From the NCBI GenBank assembly GCA_033725935.1, contig MU867066.1, positions 310,001 through 374,000 on the forward strand: 64,000 bases of DNA. The letters run 5' to 3'. The position numbers were made by a program, and so were the translations under genes. Of the stretch, positions 1-10,362 are shown piece after piece (positions within the stretch are counted from its first letter, which is position 1; each line of letters starts with the position of its first letter). The DNA is from Cladorrhinum sp. PSN259. Taxonomy: Eukaryota; Ascomycota; Sordariomycetes; Sordariales; Podosporaceae. The notes beneath the pieces were generated by a model. That model saw only the letters and a list, made by a program, of their open reading frames with translations, was not told the DNA's origin and made no database searches.

Positions 1-1452
1 GCTCAAGTAACGCCCGTCAACATCTGCCTGCACTTCGCCGACCCCCAAGCTTCGAAGGAAATCTTTGCGAGACGCCGTGACTTCCTTCGTCCTATTGAGG
101 AGTACAAGCTCCTAGAGGTATACGGCCCGTCTCTGACGACTGCAGGAAGCGAAGACTGGCCTCGTCACCGAAAAGTGCTCGCCGCACCATTCATGAACGA
201 AAGCATCATGTCGTTTGTATGGGAGGAGTCCATCCGACAGGCCGAATCGATGGTCAAGTCCTGGACCAAAGCGGGAGAAGAAGGCGTGTCCAGCATCCAA
301 AAGGACACGCGCACACTCTCTCTCAATGTCCTGGCATCAATCGCGTTACGCAAATCCTTCTCATTCCACGGATCATCAGACCCTCCGCAGGACGTTAGTG
401 AAGCAAACGTCTACCGAGACTCGCTCCAAACCGTGCTCGACAACATCGTCCTCCTGATCCTGGTTCCCTACCGTTTCCTCTCAAGCCGCTGGGTGCCTCA
501 AAGCTGGCAAAAAATCAGCCGGGCCTCTCTCGCCTTCCAAAATTACATGAAGGCAACAATCGAGCGGGAAAGCGAAAGAGTCATCCAGGAAGGCAAAGCC
601 GGCTCCGGGGGTGCAGGTCTCCTAACGGGATTCGTCCACGCCCTCGAAACGCACAAGCGTGAGATCTCCAATGTCAACGCAGATCTCAAACAAGAGAAAA
701 GGGGGCTATCGATGGAAGAAGTAATGGGCAATTTTTTTATCATCAACTTTGCAGGGCACGACACGACGGCCAACACGCTGGCCTTTGCCACGCTGGCCCT
801 CGTCGCCAACCCGGACGTCCAAGCCTGGGTTGCTGAGGAAATCAACATAGTCGTCCCGGTGGACGACGGAATGGAACAGTGTGACTACAACACCATCTAC
901 CCGAAACTCAAACGGTGCCGCGCCGTGATGCTCGAGACCCTCCGGCTCTACCCGCCCGTCAACGCGATCCCCAAAGTAAACAAGACGACCCAAACTATTT
1001 CTGTGAGAGACCAAAAACTCGTCATCCAGCCCGGAGTCAAAGAAACCATCAGCATCTACGCCACGCAGGTGCATCCGGCGTACTGGGGACCAACCTCGAC
1101 GAAATGGGATCCAAAGAGGTGGATTCTGAACCCTGCACCATCACCTCCCACAATTGAACAGTTGGAGCGCGAGGAGATGTACGTCCCCGACGAGTTGATT
1201 TTCTTTCCTTGGTCGGAAGGACCGATGAGCTGTCCTGGGAAAAAACTGTCAGAGGTCGAGTTTGTGGCGACGGTTGCCTGTTTGTTAAGGCGGTGCCGTA
1301 TTTCTGTCAAGGGAGAAAAGGGGGTGGACTCAAAAGGCGGGAGGAATGATACAAAGAGGATGGTGGAGGAGGTGATGAATAATGTCAATTCGGACCTGTT
1401 GCTGCGGATGGAGAATGCCGATGCGGTCAGGGTGGTATGTAGGGAAGTCTAA
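1..1452 (+). CDS. Cytochrome P450 monooxygenase, 5'-truncated by window edge
   Basis: Frame 1 is open from the first base, so the gene starts upstream of the window; 483 residues are visible with no intron. The family is a heme-thiolate monooxygenase, usually ER-bound. The helix-C motif (WPRHRKVLAAPF) lies around residues 48-59, the I-helix oxygen-binding motif AGHDTT around 251-256, the K-helix ExxR (ETLRLYPP) around 311-318 and the heme-cysteine loop WSEGPMSCPGKK around 405-416. The usual first Phe of the heme loop is Trp, which is common in fungal P450s. The missing part would be the membrane anchor and proline hinge. No neighbouring biosynthetic core enzyme is visible, so the substrate is unknown. 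The next gene downstream is a broken AIG2-like gene on the same strand. Family assignment is secure; subfamily is not. Confidence 0.95.
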   Translation, partial: AQVTPVNICLHFADPQASKEIFARRRDFLRPIEEYKLLEVYGPSLTTAGSEDWPRHRKVLAAPFMNESIMSFVWEESIRQAESMVKSWTKAGEEGVSSIQKDTRTLSLNVLASIALRKSFSFHGSSDPPQDVSEANVYRDSLQTVLDNIVLLILVPYRFLSSRWVPQSWQKISRASLAFQNYMKATIERESERVIQEGKAGSGGAGLLTGFVHALETHKREISNVNADLKQEKRGLSMEEVMGNFFIINFAGHDTTANTLAFATLALVANPDVQAWVAEEINIVVPVDDGMEQCDYNTIYPKLKRCRAVMLETLRLYPPVNAIPKVNKTTQTISVRDQKLVIQPGVKETISIYATQVHPAYWGPTSTKWDPKRWILNPAPSPPTIEQLEREEMYVPDELIFFPWSEGPMSCPGKKLSEVEFVATVACLLRRCRISVKGEKGVDSKGGRNDTKRMVEEVMNNVNSDLLLRMENADAVRVVCREV

Positions 1453-2045
1453 GAAGGCGTCAGATATGGTTTTTTTTTTGGTATTCTTCGTCTCTGGAAT
1501 TGCATTTTCTTAGGTTGCGAGAATATAGCAAAAGAGGAAAAAACTAAAGGCGTGGAAAGAAGGTGTTGGGCGACGACTGCACAGCCTACTTGATGACAGT
1601 GGGACTAGCATCCCTTGGGTCGGCTGCTTGGCGCTGGTCGCTCCAATCAAGCATTCTTGCGTGTTTCCCCTGACAGCTCGAGTGCAGTTCACCCAGTGCG
1701 TTCTCAAATAGAAGCAGACAATCAACGCCATGTATATAACAATAACAACAGCTATACCGTTAAATGGAGTCAATAAAAAGGCTTGAGTTATCAAGATCAG
1801 AACGATTTCTCTCTTAAAGACATAATAATAAGGCCATCTTGGGAGGTTGGATATACAGTACGTGACTGGTTAGGGTTATTGGAATTTACATGGGCTTACC
1901 GATTGAACTCGGAGCCAACAGATTATATATTGCCTGGACGGCGGGCTTTCCCGACTTAAAAGTCGACCTGTTTGCCCAACGCAGTTTCCCAGCTTCGCCA
2001 TCAATCTTCCCTTACAATCCACTCGTCCTCCAACTTTCGCCCACA
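1453..2045. other. Intergenic: P450 3' flank and AIG2-like upstream region
   Basis: No convincing gene. Short open frames on the minus strand (around 1510-1794) lack an ATG context or family resemblance. A TATATAT stretch at about 1923-1929 lies about 120 bases before the ATG of the AIG2-like pseudogene and could be its old promoter element. Confidence 0.5.
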
Positions 2046-2690
2046 ATGACTGACCATGTTGCAAAAGGTGAGTTCTCGACTCCTGCTTCCATGCAGCATA
2101 TGCCCAAGGGCTGGCAACATTAGATGACCCCCAGGATGAATCGGCATTGACTGATCATAAAAAAAGATACAACGACAAGAGAAAGTTGTTCGAAGCCATC
2201 AACTCGGGCCTAATTTCCGTGCACGACGTCGAGGGCGACCCAGAGCCGCCACAAGAATGTCGATAACGGGGATTTCGAACCATGCACTTTCTTCCTGTAC
2301 GGCACCTTAATGGATCCCAAAGTCCTGATGGTAGTGACGATGCATGAGGACACGCCTCAGCTGAAAGATGCTTGGATTGAAAGCTTTACGATGAAGATGT
2401 GGAACGGCGTATATCCTGTTCTTCTTCATTGCGAGGGAGCCGCCCAAGGTCGTCGCATCAATGGCAAGGCCTGGCAAGCCACCACCATGACCTAGTGCCT
2501 GCGTCTTCAGCGGTATGAGACGACGGCGTACGAGCCTGCTGGCTGCCAAATCCACCTGTCGTCGGCAGGTGAGGAAGACAAGCCTCTCAAGGGTTTGGTC
2601 TTCATGTGGGCCAAAGATCCGAAAATTTCAGAGCTAGTGGAAGGAACCTTTGACTTGGAGCATTGGCAAAAGACTCATAAACTCCCTTGA
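2046..2690 (+). pseudogene. AIG2-like / gamma-glutamylcyclotransferase-fold gene, broken by a frameshift and a stop codon
   Basis: Exon 1 (2046-2067) and an intron at 2068-2123 (GTGAGT...TAG) splice cleanly into a lysine/arginine-rich N-terminal segment. That frame then hits TAA at 2264-2266, while the next frame, from about 2262, carries the family core FLYGTLMDP and a following YPVL segment. The core frame is in turn stopped by TAG at 2493-2495, yet the same frame continues with plausible protein (CLRLQRYETTAYEP, then LVFMWAKDPK and EGTFDLEHW) to a normal TGA at 2688-2690. One frameshift near 2255-2262 plus one in-frame stop, probably a CAG-to-TAG change, therefore separate an otherwise complete coding region of about 195 codons. 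AIG2-like proteins have a GGCT-type fold; their substrates in fungi are mostly unknown. A sequencing error could explain one lesion but less easily both. Confidence 0.82.
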
Positions 2691-3073
2691 GCTAGGGCTC
2701 AATAGAAATAGTTACTTCTATGTTCTCGTCTGCGTTATTTCCCCCCGCTGTTTTCCTCTCGCTTAAAGAGTCTAGGCTAAATTGGTGCAGCTCGGAGGGA
2801 AGAACTACACTTTCGATACCACCCAAAACGGGGAATGAAGCCAAGAGCGAACAAGCACCATTGACGGTATTTTAAAATCCCGTCCCAGGGTAATGGAGTG
2901 TGAGGGTTACAGTTGGCATGTTCGGGTCGGTCGATCTTCCACACCCCATATTGAGCCATCTGATCCGGGCGGAGTGAGCTTGTGATGATATAAGTGGTTT
3001 GATGGTCCGTTCAACTGTCTTTGGGGTCGTTCTGTACGGTCTTGCCTTCATTTTATTCGGTGCAGCAGTCAAG
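2691..3073. other. Intergenic: upstream region of the GH5 gene
   Basis: No coding signal beyond chance open frames. It should contain the GH5 promoter; a TATA-like stretch (GATATAAG) sits at about 2987-2994, some 80 bases before the ATG. Confidence 0.45.
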
Positions 3074-5086
3074 ATGAGAGTCACGACAACCGGTTTTGCC
3101 ATTGCTTTCGCAACTGGGCAATTGGCGTCTGCAGGTCCAGCTCACAAAAGGGTCAATATTGACATTCATTGCCTAATGCCAATTTCCACATGCTAAAAGA
3201 CACAACAGGCTTCATGCTCCTCAGATTGCCCCGCCAACGGATTCAAGTTCGTCTCTGCCCATGACTGGATGAAGGCAGCAGATCCGGGGTGGAATGTCGG
3301 CAACAGTTTGGATGCGCTGCCCAACGAGGACTCATGGAATAACCCCAAGCTTCAAGAGTCAACTTTTGACTACGCCAAAGCTGCTGGATTCAAGTCTGTC
3401 CGCATCCCAAGTATGCAAGCCGTCGTGTCCAGTCATTGTTGCGTTACTCGGAGCTGACCAAGTGCTGTAATAGCAACGTACAACGATCATTACATCAGCG
3501 GTTCACCGGAATGGAAGATTGATCCCAACTGGCTGCAACGTGTTTCGGATGTCGTTCACATGGCCACCTCCAGGGGTTTATACGTTCTCACCAACATCCA
3601 TCACGACTCCTGGAACTGGGCCGACGTCTCCAAGCCAGGAGCAAACCAAACCCAGATTCAAGAAAGATTCTACGCTTCCTGGCTGCAAATCGCCACCAAG
3701 CTCAAATGCGAATCTGAAAGAGTCGCCTTTGAGCCCATCAACGAGCCTCCCGGAAACAACGCCGAGGACGGAGCGAACCTCATGAAGCTGAACGACTTGT
3801 TCCTGAAGGCTCTGACTGACTCGGGTGGCTTCAACGCGAGGAGAGCCGTGACGCTGTCCGGTCCGGGCATGGGCGCCGACAAGATCCAGTGGTTCAAGGC
3901 ACCCGAGAAGATTACGAACCCTTGGGCTTTTCAGTTTCATTTTTATAATCCATATGACTTTATCTTTGGTGCTTGGTAAGAAAAAGAGGACACTAAAATA
4001 TACCAAGGAATAGAAAACTGACTGCCAGGAACTCAGGGGCAAAACGATCTGGGGTTCCGCCTCCGACAAGGAAGCAGCCACAACCGAGCTCTCCTCAGTA
4101 CGCAACGCCTTCGGGCCCGACGTGCCAATCCTCATAGGCGAGTTCGAGGCTTCGCAGCTCCACCTCGAGCCCGCCGCCCGCTGGAAGTGGTTCGACCACG
4201 TGGTCCGCACGGCCAAATCCCTCGACATGACCACCATGATGTGGGATAACGGCCTTGATAACCTGCAGCGCGAGACCGGCATCTGGAGAGATAAAATCGC
4301 CGTAGACATCATCATGAACGGCTCCAAGGGGCTCAATAATTCTCTGCCGGATAGTACCACGGACGGGAACGCGAACACGCAGACCAGCTCGGCGATGATT
4401 TTTAATAAAGTCGGGGAGACGACCGGTGACAGACAACTTCCGTTCTTGTTGAATGGGAATACCTTTGAGTCTTTGACGCTTGGAGACGGGACACCACTCA
4501 GACAAGGACAAGATTACGTCGTTTCGGAATCGGGAGAGACATTAACGCTCAAGCAAGCCTTCCTATCACAGTTCCTCTCGGCCAAAGCAACCCCGGGAAC
4601 GAGAGCAAACATTACGGTTGAGTTCTCCTCTGGCGCTAACTCCCAGATCGAGATGGTGCAGTGGGATGTACCCAGGTTTAGTAAGTTGACGGCGGCGGCT
4701 GGTTCAGTCCCCGCCGGGTCCGACTTGCAGATCCCCGTCGAGTGGAAGGGGCTGCACCGCGTTGCGGCCGTCAAGATGGTGAAGGCGGATGAGAAGTTTC
4801 TGGTTGATGATTGGACTGTCTGGTTGCCTGATTTGCAAAAGGCACGTGGTGTAAGTGTTCTTTTTCACTGGGATCGTCTTGAATGGAATTATGAAAGCAA
4901 ATTCGCTTACTGGTTTTTAAACAGACAATGGGTAATCACTGGAACTTTGACCACGACCGGGTCATGATCACCCGGGGTGGGATCGATGCTGTTATTGCCT
5001 CGGGCCAGAACACGACCTTTACGTTTGAGTTTTTCCCTAGAGCTGAGGGGAATGGGAATACGGTCGAGTTTATTTTGACGGTTTAG
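3074..5086 (+). CDS. Secreted GH5 beta-1,4-glucanase with X2 (Ig-like) and CBM46-like modules
   Basis: Exons 3074-3151, 3209-3410, 3474-3975, 4037-4850 and 4925-5086 join in one frame to 585 residues. An N-terminal signal peptide of about 20 residues (MRVTTTGFAIAFATG...) predicts secretion. The GH5 domain follows: GWNVGNSLDA near the start, NIHHD, the acid/base Glu in EPINEP, and the nucleophile Glu in ILIGEFE. From about residue 395 an X2-type Ig module is visible (LNGNTFESL, GQDYVVS, ANITVEFSSG). A last beta-rich module follows (about 455-585, with WTVWLPDL and FTFEFFP), resembling the CBM46 module that ends bacterial GH5_4 enzymes. Members of this architecture cleave beta-1,4-glucans such as cellulose, mixed-linkage glucan or xyloglucan. 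The order GH5-X2-CBM46 is best known from Bacillus-type enzymes, so the family may have been acquired from bacteria long ago. The precise substrate is inferred. Confidence 0.93.
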
Positions 5087-5656
5087 GATTTTTTTTCCCT
5101 TTCTTTTTTACAGGTTGAGTATTAAAGACGCGGGATAGCTAAATACTAGAGTTCGATTTATTTACTCAGCAAAAAGGTATTCGAAGGGCGCCGCGAGGAT
5201 TGTGGCTGAAGAAGACTAGCCCCTTTCAGTTATGTATACAATGTATTGTCTGAGCCTCGCTGTTGCGTCATGGTGACGAAATTTACGAGGTTCCCTCTCT
5301 CTCTCTGTGTGTCGCTCTGTCTCAGCACAACCAATTAAACCAATACTGACAAGTCACCCATATCTGGCGAACGAAAGCAACCCCGCACGCATCTTTCAGC
5401 CTGTCTTTTTTTCCTTAAAACAGGCAACCCTTACCTTTTTTTCTTCTTTTTTTTTTGTTGCCCTTATTGTCCCGCTATTGGAAGATCAATGAAGATTCCA
5501 GCTCTTGATTCTCCATGAACAAATATTTGCCAGGCAAGACATACCGAAAACTTCACATATTCGATTGCTCTTCCATCCGTTCCCTGCTACGCATACTCGT
5601 CTGACTGATCTTCGCTTCAAATCTATAATCGCACTGCATGCGGTTACAGATCGACC
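5087..5656. other. Intergenic: GH5 3' UTR and CorA-like promoter
   Basis: The first about 100 bases (to about 5187) are the GH5 3' flank and have a degraded duplicate at about 8013-8152. A CT/GT-rich simple stretch occurs at 5293-5322. Nothing else coding is visible. Confidence 0.5.
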
Positions 5657-7892
5657 ATGGAGCCGAGTGGGACTGATTTACCTGGTGCCAACACTACAAA
5701 TGAAGCTTCATCAAGCGCAGATGCAACAGTTCCTCCTCCGGATCTCGCGGATTTCTTCGCGGAAACTGCGTTGACAGAAGATCGCGTAGCCGGACGTTCC
5801 GATGCTTTCCTCGGATTAACTTACACCCATTACAACATCGAGTTAAACCAGCGTTTGGATTCCTACCAAAACCGTCCTCACCGCTCAAATCAGATGTATG
5901 AGGGATTTGCTTTGGTAGCAGACAGATGGTACATCCCATCAATGTTCGTACACAGCCACGACTACAGCAAAACCTTTAATGGTCTTCTTCTAAAGAACTT
6001 GCCAAAGTCATATGGTGAACTCATAGATTGCAGCGATGGTTCCGGCAAGGTATTTCAATGGGATATGCTTTGTGAATCCCTTCACAAAGTCAAATTCACA
6101 TACATGGCTTATTCACATGTCAGCGAGGATTCACTACCTCGCACCATTTTCGAACTAAGCACATTGAGGGGTGGCAACATTGCGCCCGTCTCAGAGCCAG
6201 TGGGACATGGCAAAATCTCGTAAGTACGCCATCCTAATATGTAATAGATGTCCTCTTCCTAATCTGGGTCCTCGGATTCAAGAATATTTTGGCACGACAA
6301 CTTTTCCAGTTCCCCGCACAGCACAATCTCGATCCAGAGCATGGCGTATCTGCTCGGCAATTTGAGGACCTGCCATGAAGACATCTACAACCATTGGCTA
6401 TTGAGAGCGGTGACAAAAGAAATGCCATTGTCGAATTCTTTCTTATTTGCCCCCTCCCTTCAAACCCGGCCAGATTTATATAGATCTGCTCTTATCACTA
6501 CGATGCCCAGCAGGCCAGATATGGAGTTCGGGTTCAGAATGGCATACTTGGGGTCACTGCCCCCGAGGTACTTGAACGAACAGTCGCCCAAAACAGGGAT
6601 GATGGTACGTCGGACATCGGCAAAACTCTCAACTCTTGACGATTTCATAGAACGGGAATTCAAGACCACCGTAATGGTGATTGCTGCCGTTTTGAGCCCA
6701 ACGCCGAATTGCCCGTACCAAATCAGCGCATTCGTGGATTGTATTAGACCTCGGTATTTAGCAACCAAAGACAAAGACTTTGATGAAATGCCGCAAAAAG
6801 CAACATGGCAGGCCTTTGGGTTACGCTCCTGCGGTCGTTGCGCAGGCGTCGGACAGTTCTTGTGTCTCGCGATGTTGTTCTTCATCAGATGGGAAAAGGG
6901 TTGGATGGATACACTGGACAAGATTGACGGGTCTGTGAGTTTTGAGGTTAGCAGAACCGTCTCGCTAATAGTGGGCCCTCGAGCTAGTAATTTGCTAACG
7001 TTCATCATCATGCAAACGGCGTCAGCTCGCGGACACTTTGGACGAAGACAAACTCGACAACCTGATGTTTGATGAGTCCTTTCGCCGATCCAAGCTATAC
7101 TTCACCATTCTTCAACTCTTACGGTCCTCGTCTAATATGGTGCAAGAAACTCGACGAGAATGGATAAAGCTGCACGAGGCGTGGATCAAACAAGTAGATG
7201 TGCCGGGTACACTGTTCTCCCGCGATGACCTCGAGGCCGCTTCCGAAAATTGGAAAGTGGCAAATAAGGCAATTGACGCTGCCCGCGATCGAATAGATGA
7301 GAGGGTCACTCGAAAAACCGAGGAGATCAAGAGTCTGCGAGATGGGGTAAGAGATTCGTGCTCCTGTCATTTTCTCCAGGAAACTCTAGAGCTGACACAA
7401 AACCTCATCAACTGTGATAACAGCTGTTCAACGCGACCGCTCTTCGAGAGGCCACGAAAAGCATTGCTCTGAATCGGGCAATCTATGTGTTCACCGTGGT
7501 TACTGTAATCTACACGCCGATTGGCTTTCTTGCTGTAAGCGCAGAGTAGATTGCTGTACAGTCATATATAAAGCTAACTTGTTTTCCCACGACAGGCTTT
7601 CTGGGCACTTCCGTTCTTCCAAAGGCCTGCGGGAAACAGCAGCACGAATGACCAGTTCCTGGTCCCAAGGGGTTTCATCGCTACCTTCATCGTCGTGCCG
7701 ATTCTAACATATCTCATTGCCATGCTTGTAGCATTTTCTCTTGGATACAGCGGGGCTGAACGTCGTCTATTCAAGGAGAGAGCCTTTAAGTATTGTCGGC
7801 CGATCATCAAGTTTTATAGAAAAATCATCCCCAACCGGCGTGGTAGCGAACAAGGGAGCCTGAGCGACTTTTCAAGTTCAAGTTCATGTTGA
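5657..7892 (+). CDS. CorA-like membrane protein (fungal type, no GMN motif)
   Basis: Exons 5657-6219, 6283-6934, 7026-7346, 7424-7534 and 7596-7892 give 647 residues in one continuous frame. The long N-terminal part is probably cytosolic and of unknown fold. The segment around LADTLDEDKLDNLMFDESF, followed by a helical region and ending in SLRDG, is the typical pre-membrane part of the fungal CorA-like family. Two C-terminal membrane helices follow: about 532-555 (YVFTVVTVIYTPIGFLAAF) and about 576-600 (ATFIVVPILTYLIAMLVAF). True CorA Mg2+ channels carry a GMN triplet after the first helix; here that site reads AFWALPFF, so Mg2+ transport should not be assumed. Introns have canonical GTAAGT/GTGAGT donors and GCTAAC branch sites, which supports an intact gene. 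Confidence 0.85.
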
Positions 7893-8667
7893 GTACCCAA
7901 GTTATAGTTATATACCCGGGTACAACACTACTTTGAAATTGGCACGTGGATAACAGAATTCAAACTCACTTTTCCGTTTCCTAACGTTCCCGTATGCGAA
8001 GGCATGAGAGCGGCTAGGACTGAGGTGAATGGAAATATGGGCGAGTTTAATTTGAGGTTTTTCTTTCTTTTTCTAACAGGTTCAGTATCAAGACAGGAAG
8101 TAGCTCAATCTCCATCTCTATTTACATGCACGTACCCTACACCAGGTATTCAAACCCTTTTCCTCTGAATCTTTGAAGATTGTCACGAATCCCAGAAATC
8201 ATGATTCTGTGTCAAAAGTTGCATATTTGTGGTGACACCAACTACGCCCAGTGTAGCTCGTGCAGGAGACTATCGAACGGCTGATGTCGAGATGGTGGGA
8301 CGTGCGGGGAAGCAAGTTGACTCCCCAGTGTGATTATCTTTTCGTGTAACCACACCATTTATACCGACAGCAACGGAAGGACGGTAGGACCCCGCGGAAA
8401 AGGCCTTTTGTTCCCAATGTTCAGGCCTGCATATGCAGTTGGGGTTAGTTAGCAGCCACAGTTGCACAGGTGCCCGGCATTTGTGCTCTTGGGTCAGAAG
8501 AAAGGAGGGTTGGTGGGGTTGCAGAATGGCTTACTGAGGGCAATAGCCACGATAAGTGTTGCAGTATAAGAGTATCATGCTATTCTGCCTTTATTTCTGT
8601 TCCTCACGCTTGAAAGCTTCAGCCCACTGCAAGTAAGGTATAATTCCATACTTGAACACGGCTGAAG
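7893..8667. other. Intergenic between CorA-like and rhodopsin-type genes
   Basis: Contains the degraded copy of the GH5 gene tail at about 8013-8152, listed separately. The remainder, about 8160-8667, shows no coding signal and should hold the promoter of the next gene. Confidence 0.5.
8013..8152 (+). repeat. Degraded duplicate of the GH5 gene 3' end
   Basis: The stretch beginning CTAGGACTGAGGTGAATGG and running through CGAGTTTAATTTGAGG, a T-rich run, ACAGGTTCAGTAT and CAGGTATTCAAA follows, in the same order and at nearly the same spacing, the end of the GH5 coding region and its 3' flank at about 5035-5187. The first 45 bases look roughly 80 percent identical by eye. The stop region and reading frame are not preserved, so this is a relic and not a gene. 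It implies that a second GH5 copy, or a segmental duplication around the CorA-like gene, once existed here. Confidence 0.55.
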
Positions 8668-9987
8668 ATGACTTCCTCCGACTCAACCGTGGGAGTGGCC
8701 CCGCCTCCGCCTGGAGTGATTCCCAACTTTGAGCACCCCTCCGCGTCTCTTGTCAACCGCTTGATCCTGGCAGCTGCGATCGCGCCCGCTGTGACTCTGC
8801 CCTTCTTGCTGCTTCGCTTGTACACCAGCAACTTTATCGTCCGTCGCTGGAACAAGGACGATACCTTGATCATTCTTGGTTATGTGAGTTTTCTTCTTCT
8901 TACCTATCCGTCCAGGGGAACCATCTTACTAATACTACTTTCTAAGATATGCGCACTCTCCTACGCCATAATAACCGGCATCCGTAAGCCTTTTTTCTCT
9001 TTCCCTCCCGCAATCATCAAAATCCCCCTTTTACATACCTAACTCTCTGCTCTTCATCAAAAGAAACGCACAACGGCGCCGGAACCCACCTCTACGAAGT
9101 CACAGCTCACAAATTCCGCGCCTTCATGAAGGTCGGCGCCATAGGCGGCAGCATAACCTACAACCTGTCCACCCTCTTCATCAAGCTCTCCATCCTCACC
9201 CTCTACCTCCGCTACTCTCCCCCTTCCCGAAAATACTTTCGCATAGCAGTTTACGTAGTCATGTTCATCGCGGCGGGGTACTGTTTCACCAATGCGATTT
9301 CTTTCCTGTTTACTTGCACGCCTATTGAGCGGTTGTGGGATCCGGCTGGAACTCCGGGGCGGTGCATTGATTCGTATGAGCACTTCATGGCGGGTGCTGG
9401 GCTGAATGTGGGCACCGACATTATTATTTTGCTCTTGCCGGTTTGGATGCTTTGGGGTGTTAGGTTGGGGACGTGGCAAAAGGTTGGGTTGGCGGGGATA
9501 TTGATGTGTGGTGGATTGTGAGTGTTTTTTTTTTTTGTTTTTTTTTCCTTCCCTAAAACGTGGTTTAAAAAGAATGAAGCTAATGGAGATTTTTTGCAGT
9601 GTTTGTTCGGTGAGTATTGTAAGGCTGAGGAGTATCTTGAAGGGAGATCCGACGATGGATTTCACGTGGAGTTATGTGCCGAATGTCATTTGGTGGTGAG
9701 TTTGTGACCCAAAAAAATTGAGAGGGAAAACGGCTTTCTGACGCTTTTATAGTCTCGTTGAAATGTTTACCGGCGTTATTTGTGCTTGTCTGGCGGCGAT
9801 GAGACCGTTCTTCAAGCATTACTTCCCCAACTGGATTATTTTCAGGGATGATTTTGAGATGCAGCTTACTTCTCGGCGGCACTTTGCAGGTCCATCAAAG
9901 GCGGATGACGGTGAAGTGTCTGGTCCTGATCAGGATAGAGTCAGCAAGGCTAGTGTCACGGTTGCTGAGCGAGCTGACGCTGTGTGA
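8668..9987 (+). CDS. Seven-helix membrane protein, fungal rhodopsin (PTH11-like) family
   Basis: Exons 8668-8883, 8947-8983 (a 37-base micro-exon), 9064-9517, 9600-9695 and 9753-9987 give 345 residues. Hydrophobic segments are spaced as in the fungal rhodopsin-domain family. Family landmarks include the helix with LSTLFIKLSILTLYLR, the cysteine-containing loop TCTPIERLWDP...GRCID, the helix beginning LNVGTDIIILLLPVW and the RLRSILKGDPT...WSYVPNVIWW region before the last helix. No CFEM domain precedes it. The charged C-terminal tail (about 60 residues) is probably cytosolic. PTH11, in the same superfamily, is a surface-sensing receptor, but most relatives have no known ligand. Family is clear, function is not. 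Confidence 0.9.
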
Positions 9988-10362
9988 GCATTCGAAGGCC
10001 ATGGGGGTGAAGATTGTTACACAAAGTCTGAACCAAATACCACCGAATCATGGTTGATATCCCCTTTTGGCTTCTCCTACAACCGAGTTAGTTTCTGCTC
10101 TTTGCCCAGTTCATCAGTCAGAGTGACAATCCATGCAATGGTGCCTGCGTCGGCGTCCAATGATGCCGCTTATCACGTTTTATAGCTTGGTTCCAAGGAC
10201 GCGGGAGCTGCATTCCATTTACGCGCAGCTGCATTTGCAAGGATGTGTCTGAGTAACCCCTCATCTACCCGGATTACTTTATATTCAAAACCATCCCTCA
10301 CCTCAACTTCACGGTGAGTCAGGAGACAATCTCAATACCTATCGACATCATTTTGATTGATG
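9988..10362. other. Intergenic: GMC oxidoreductase upstream region
   Basis: No gene seen. A weak TATA-like stretch (TTTATATTCA) lies about 90 bases before the GMC start codon. Confidence 0.4.

Noticed and set aside
6500..6934. Apparent frameshifts and a candidate intron at 6605-6650 in the CorA-like gene
   Set aside because: Another frame gives attractive short segments, but it contains stops. The chosen frame is open from 6284 to 6934 and joins the next exon in phase with family-like sequence, so the gene appears intact.
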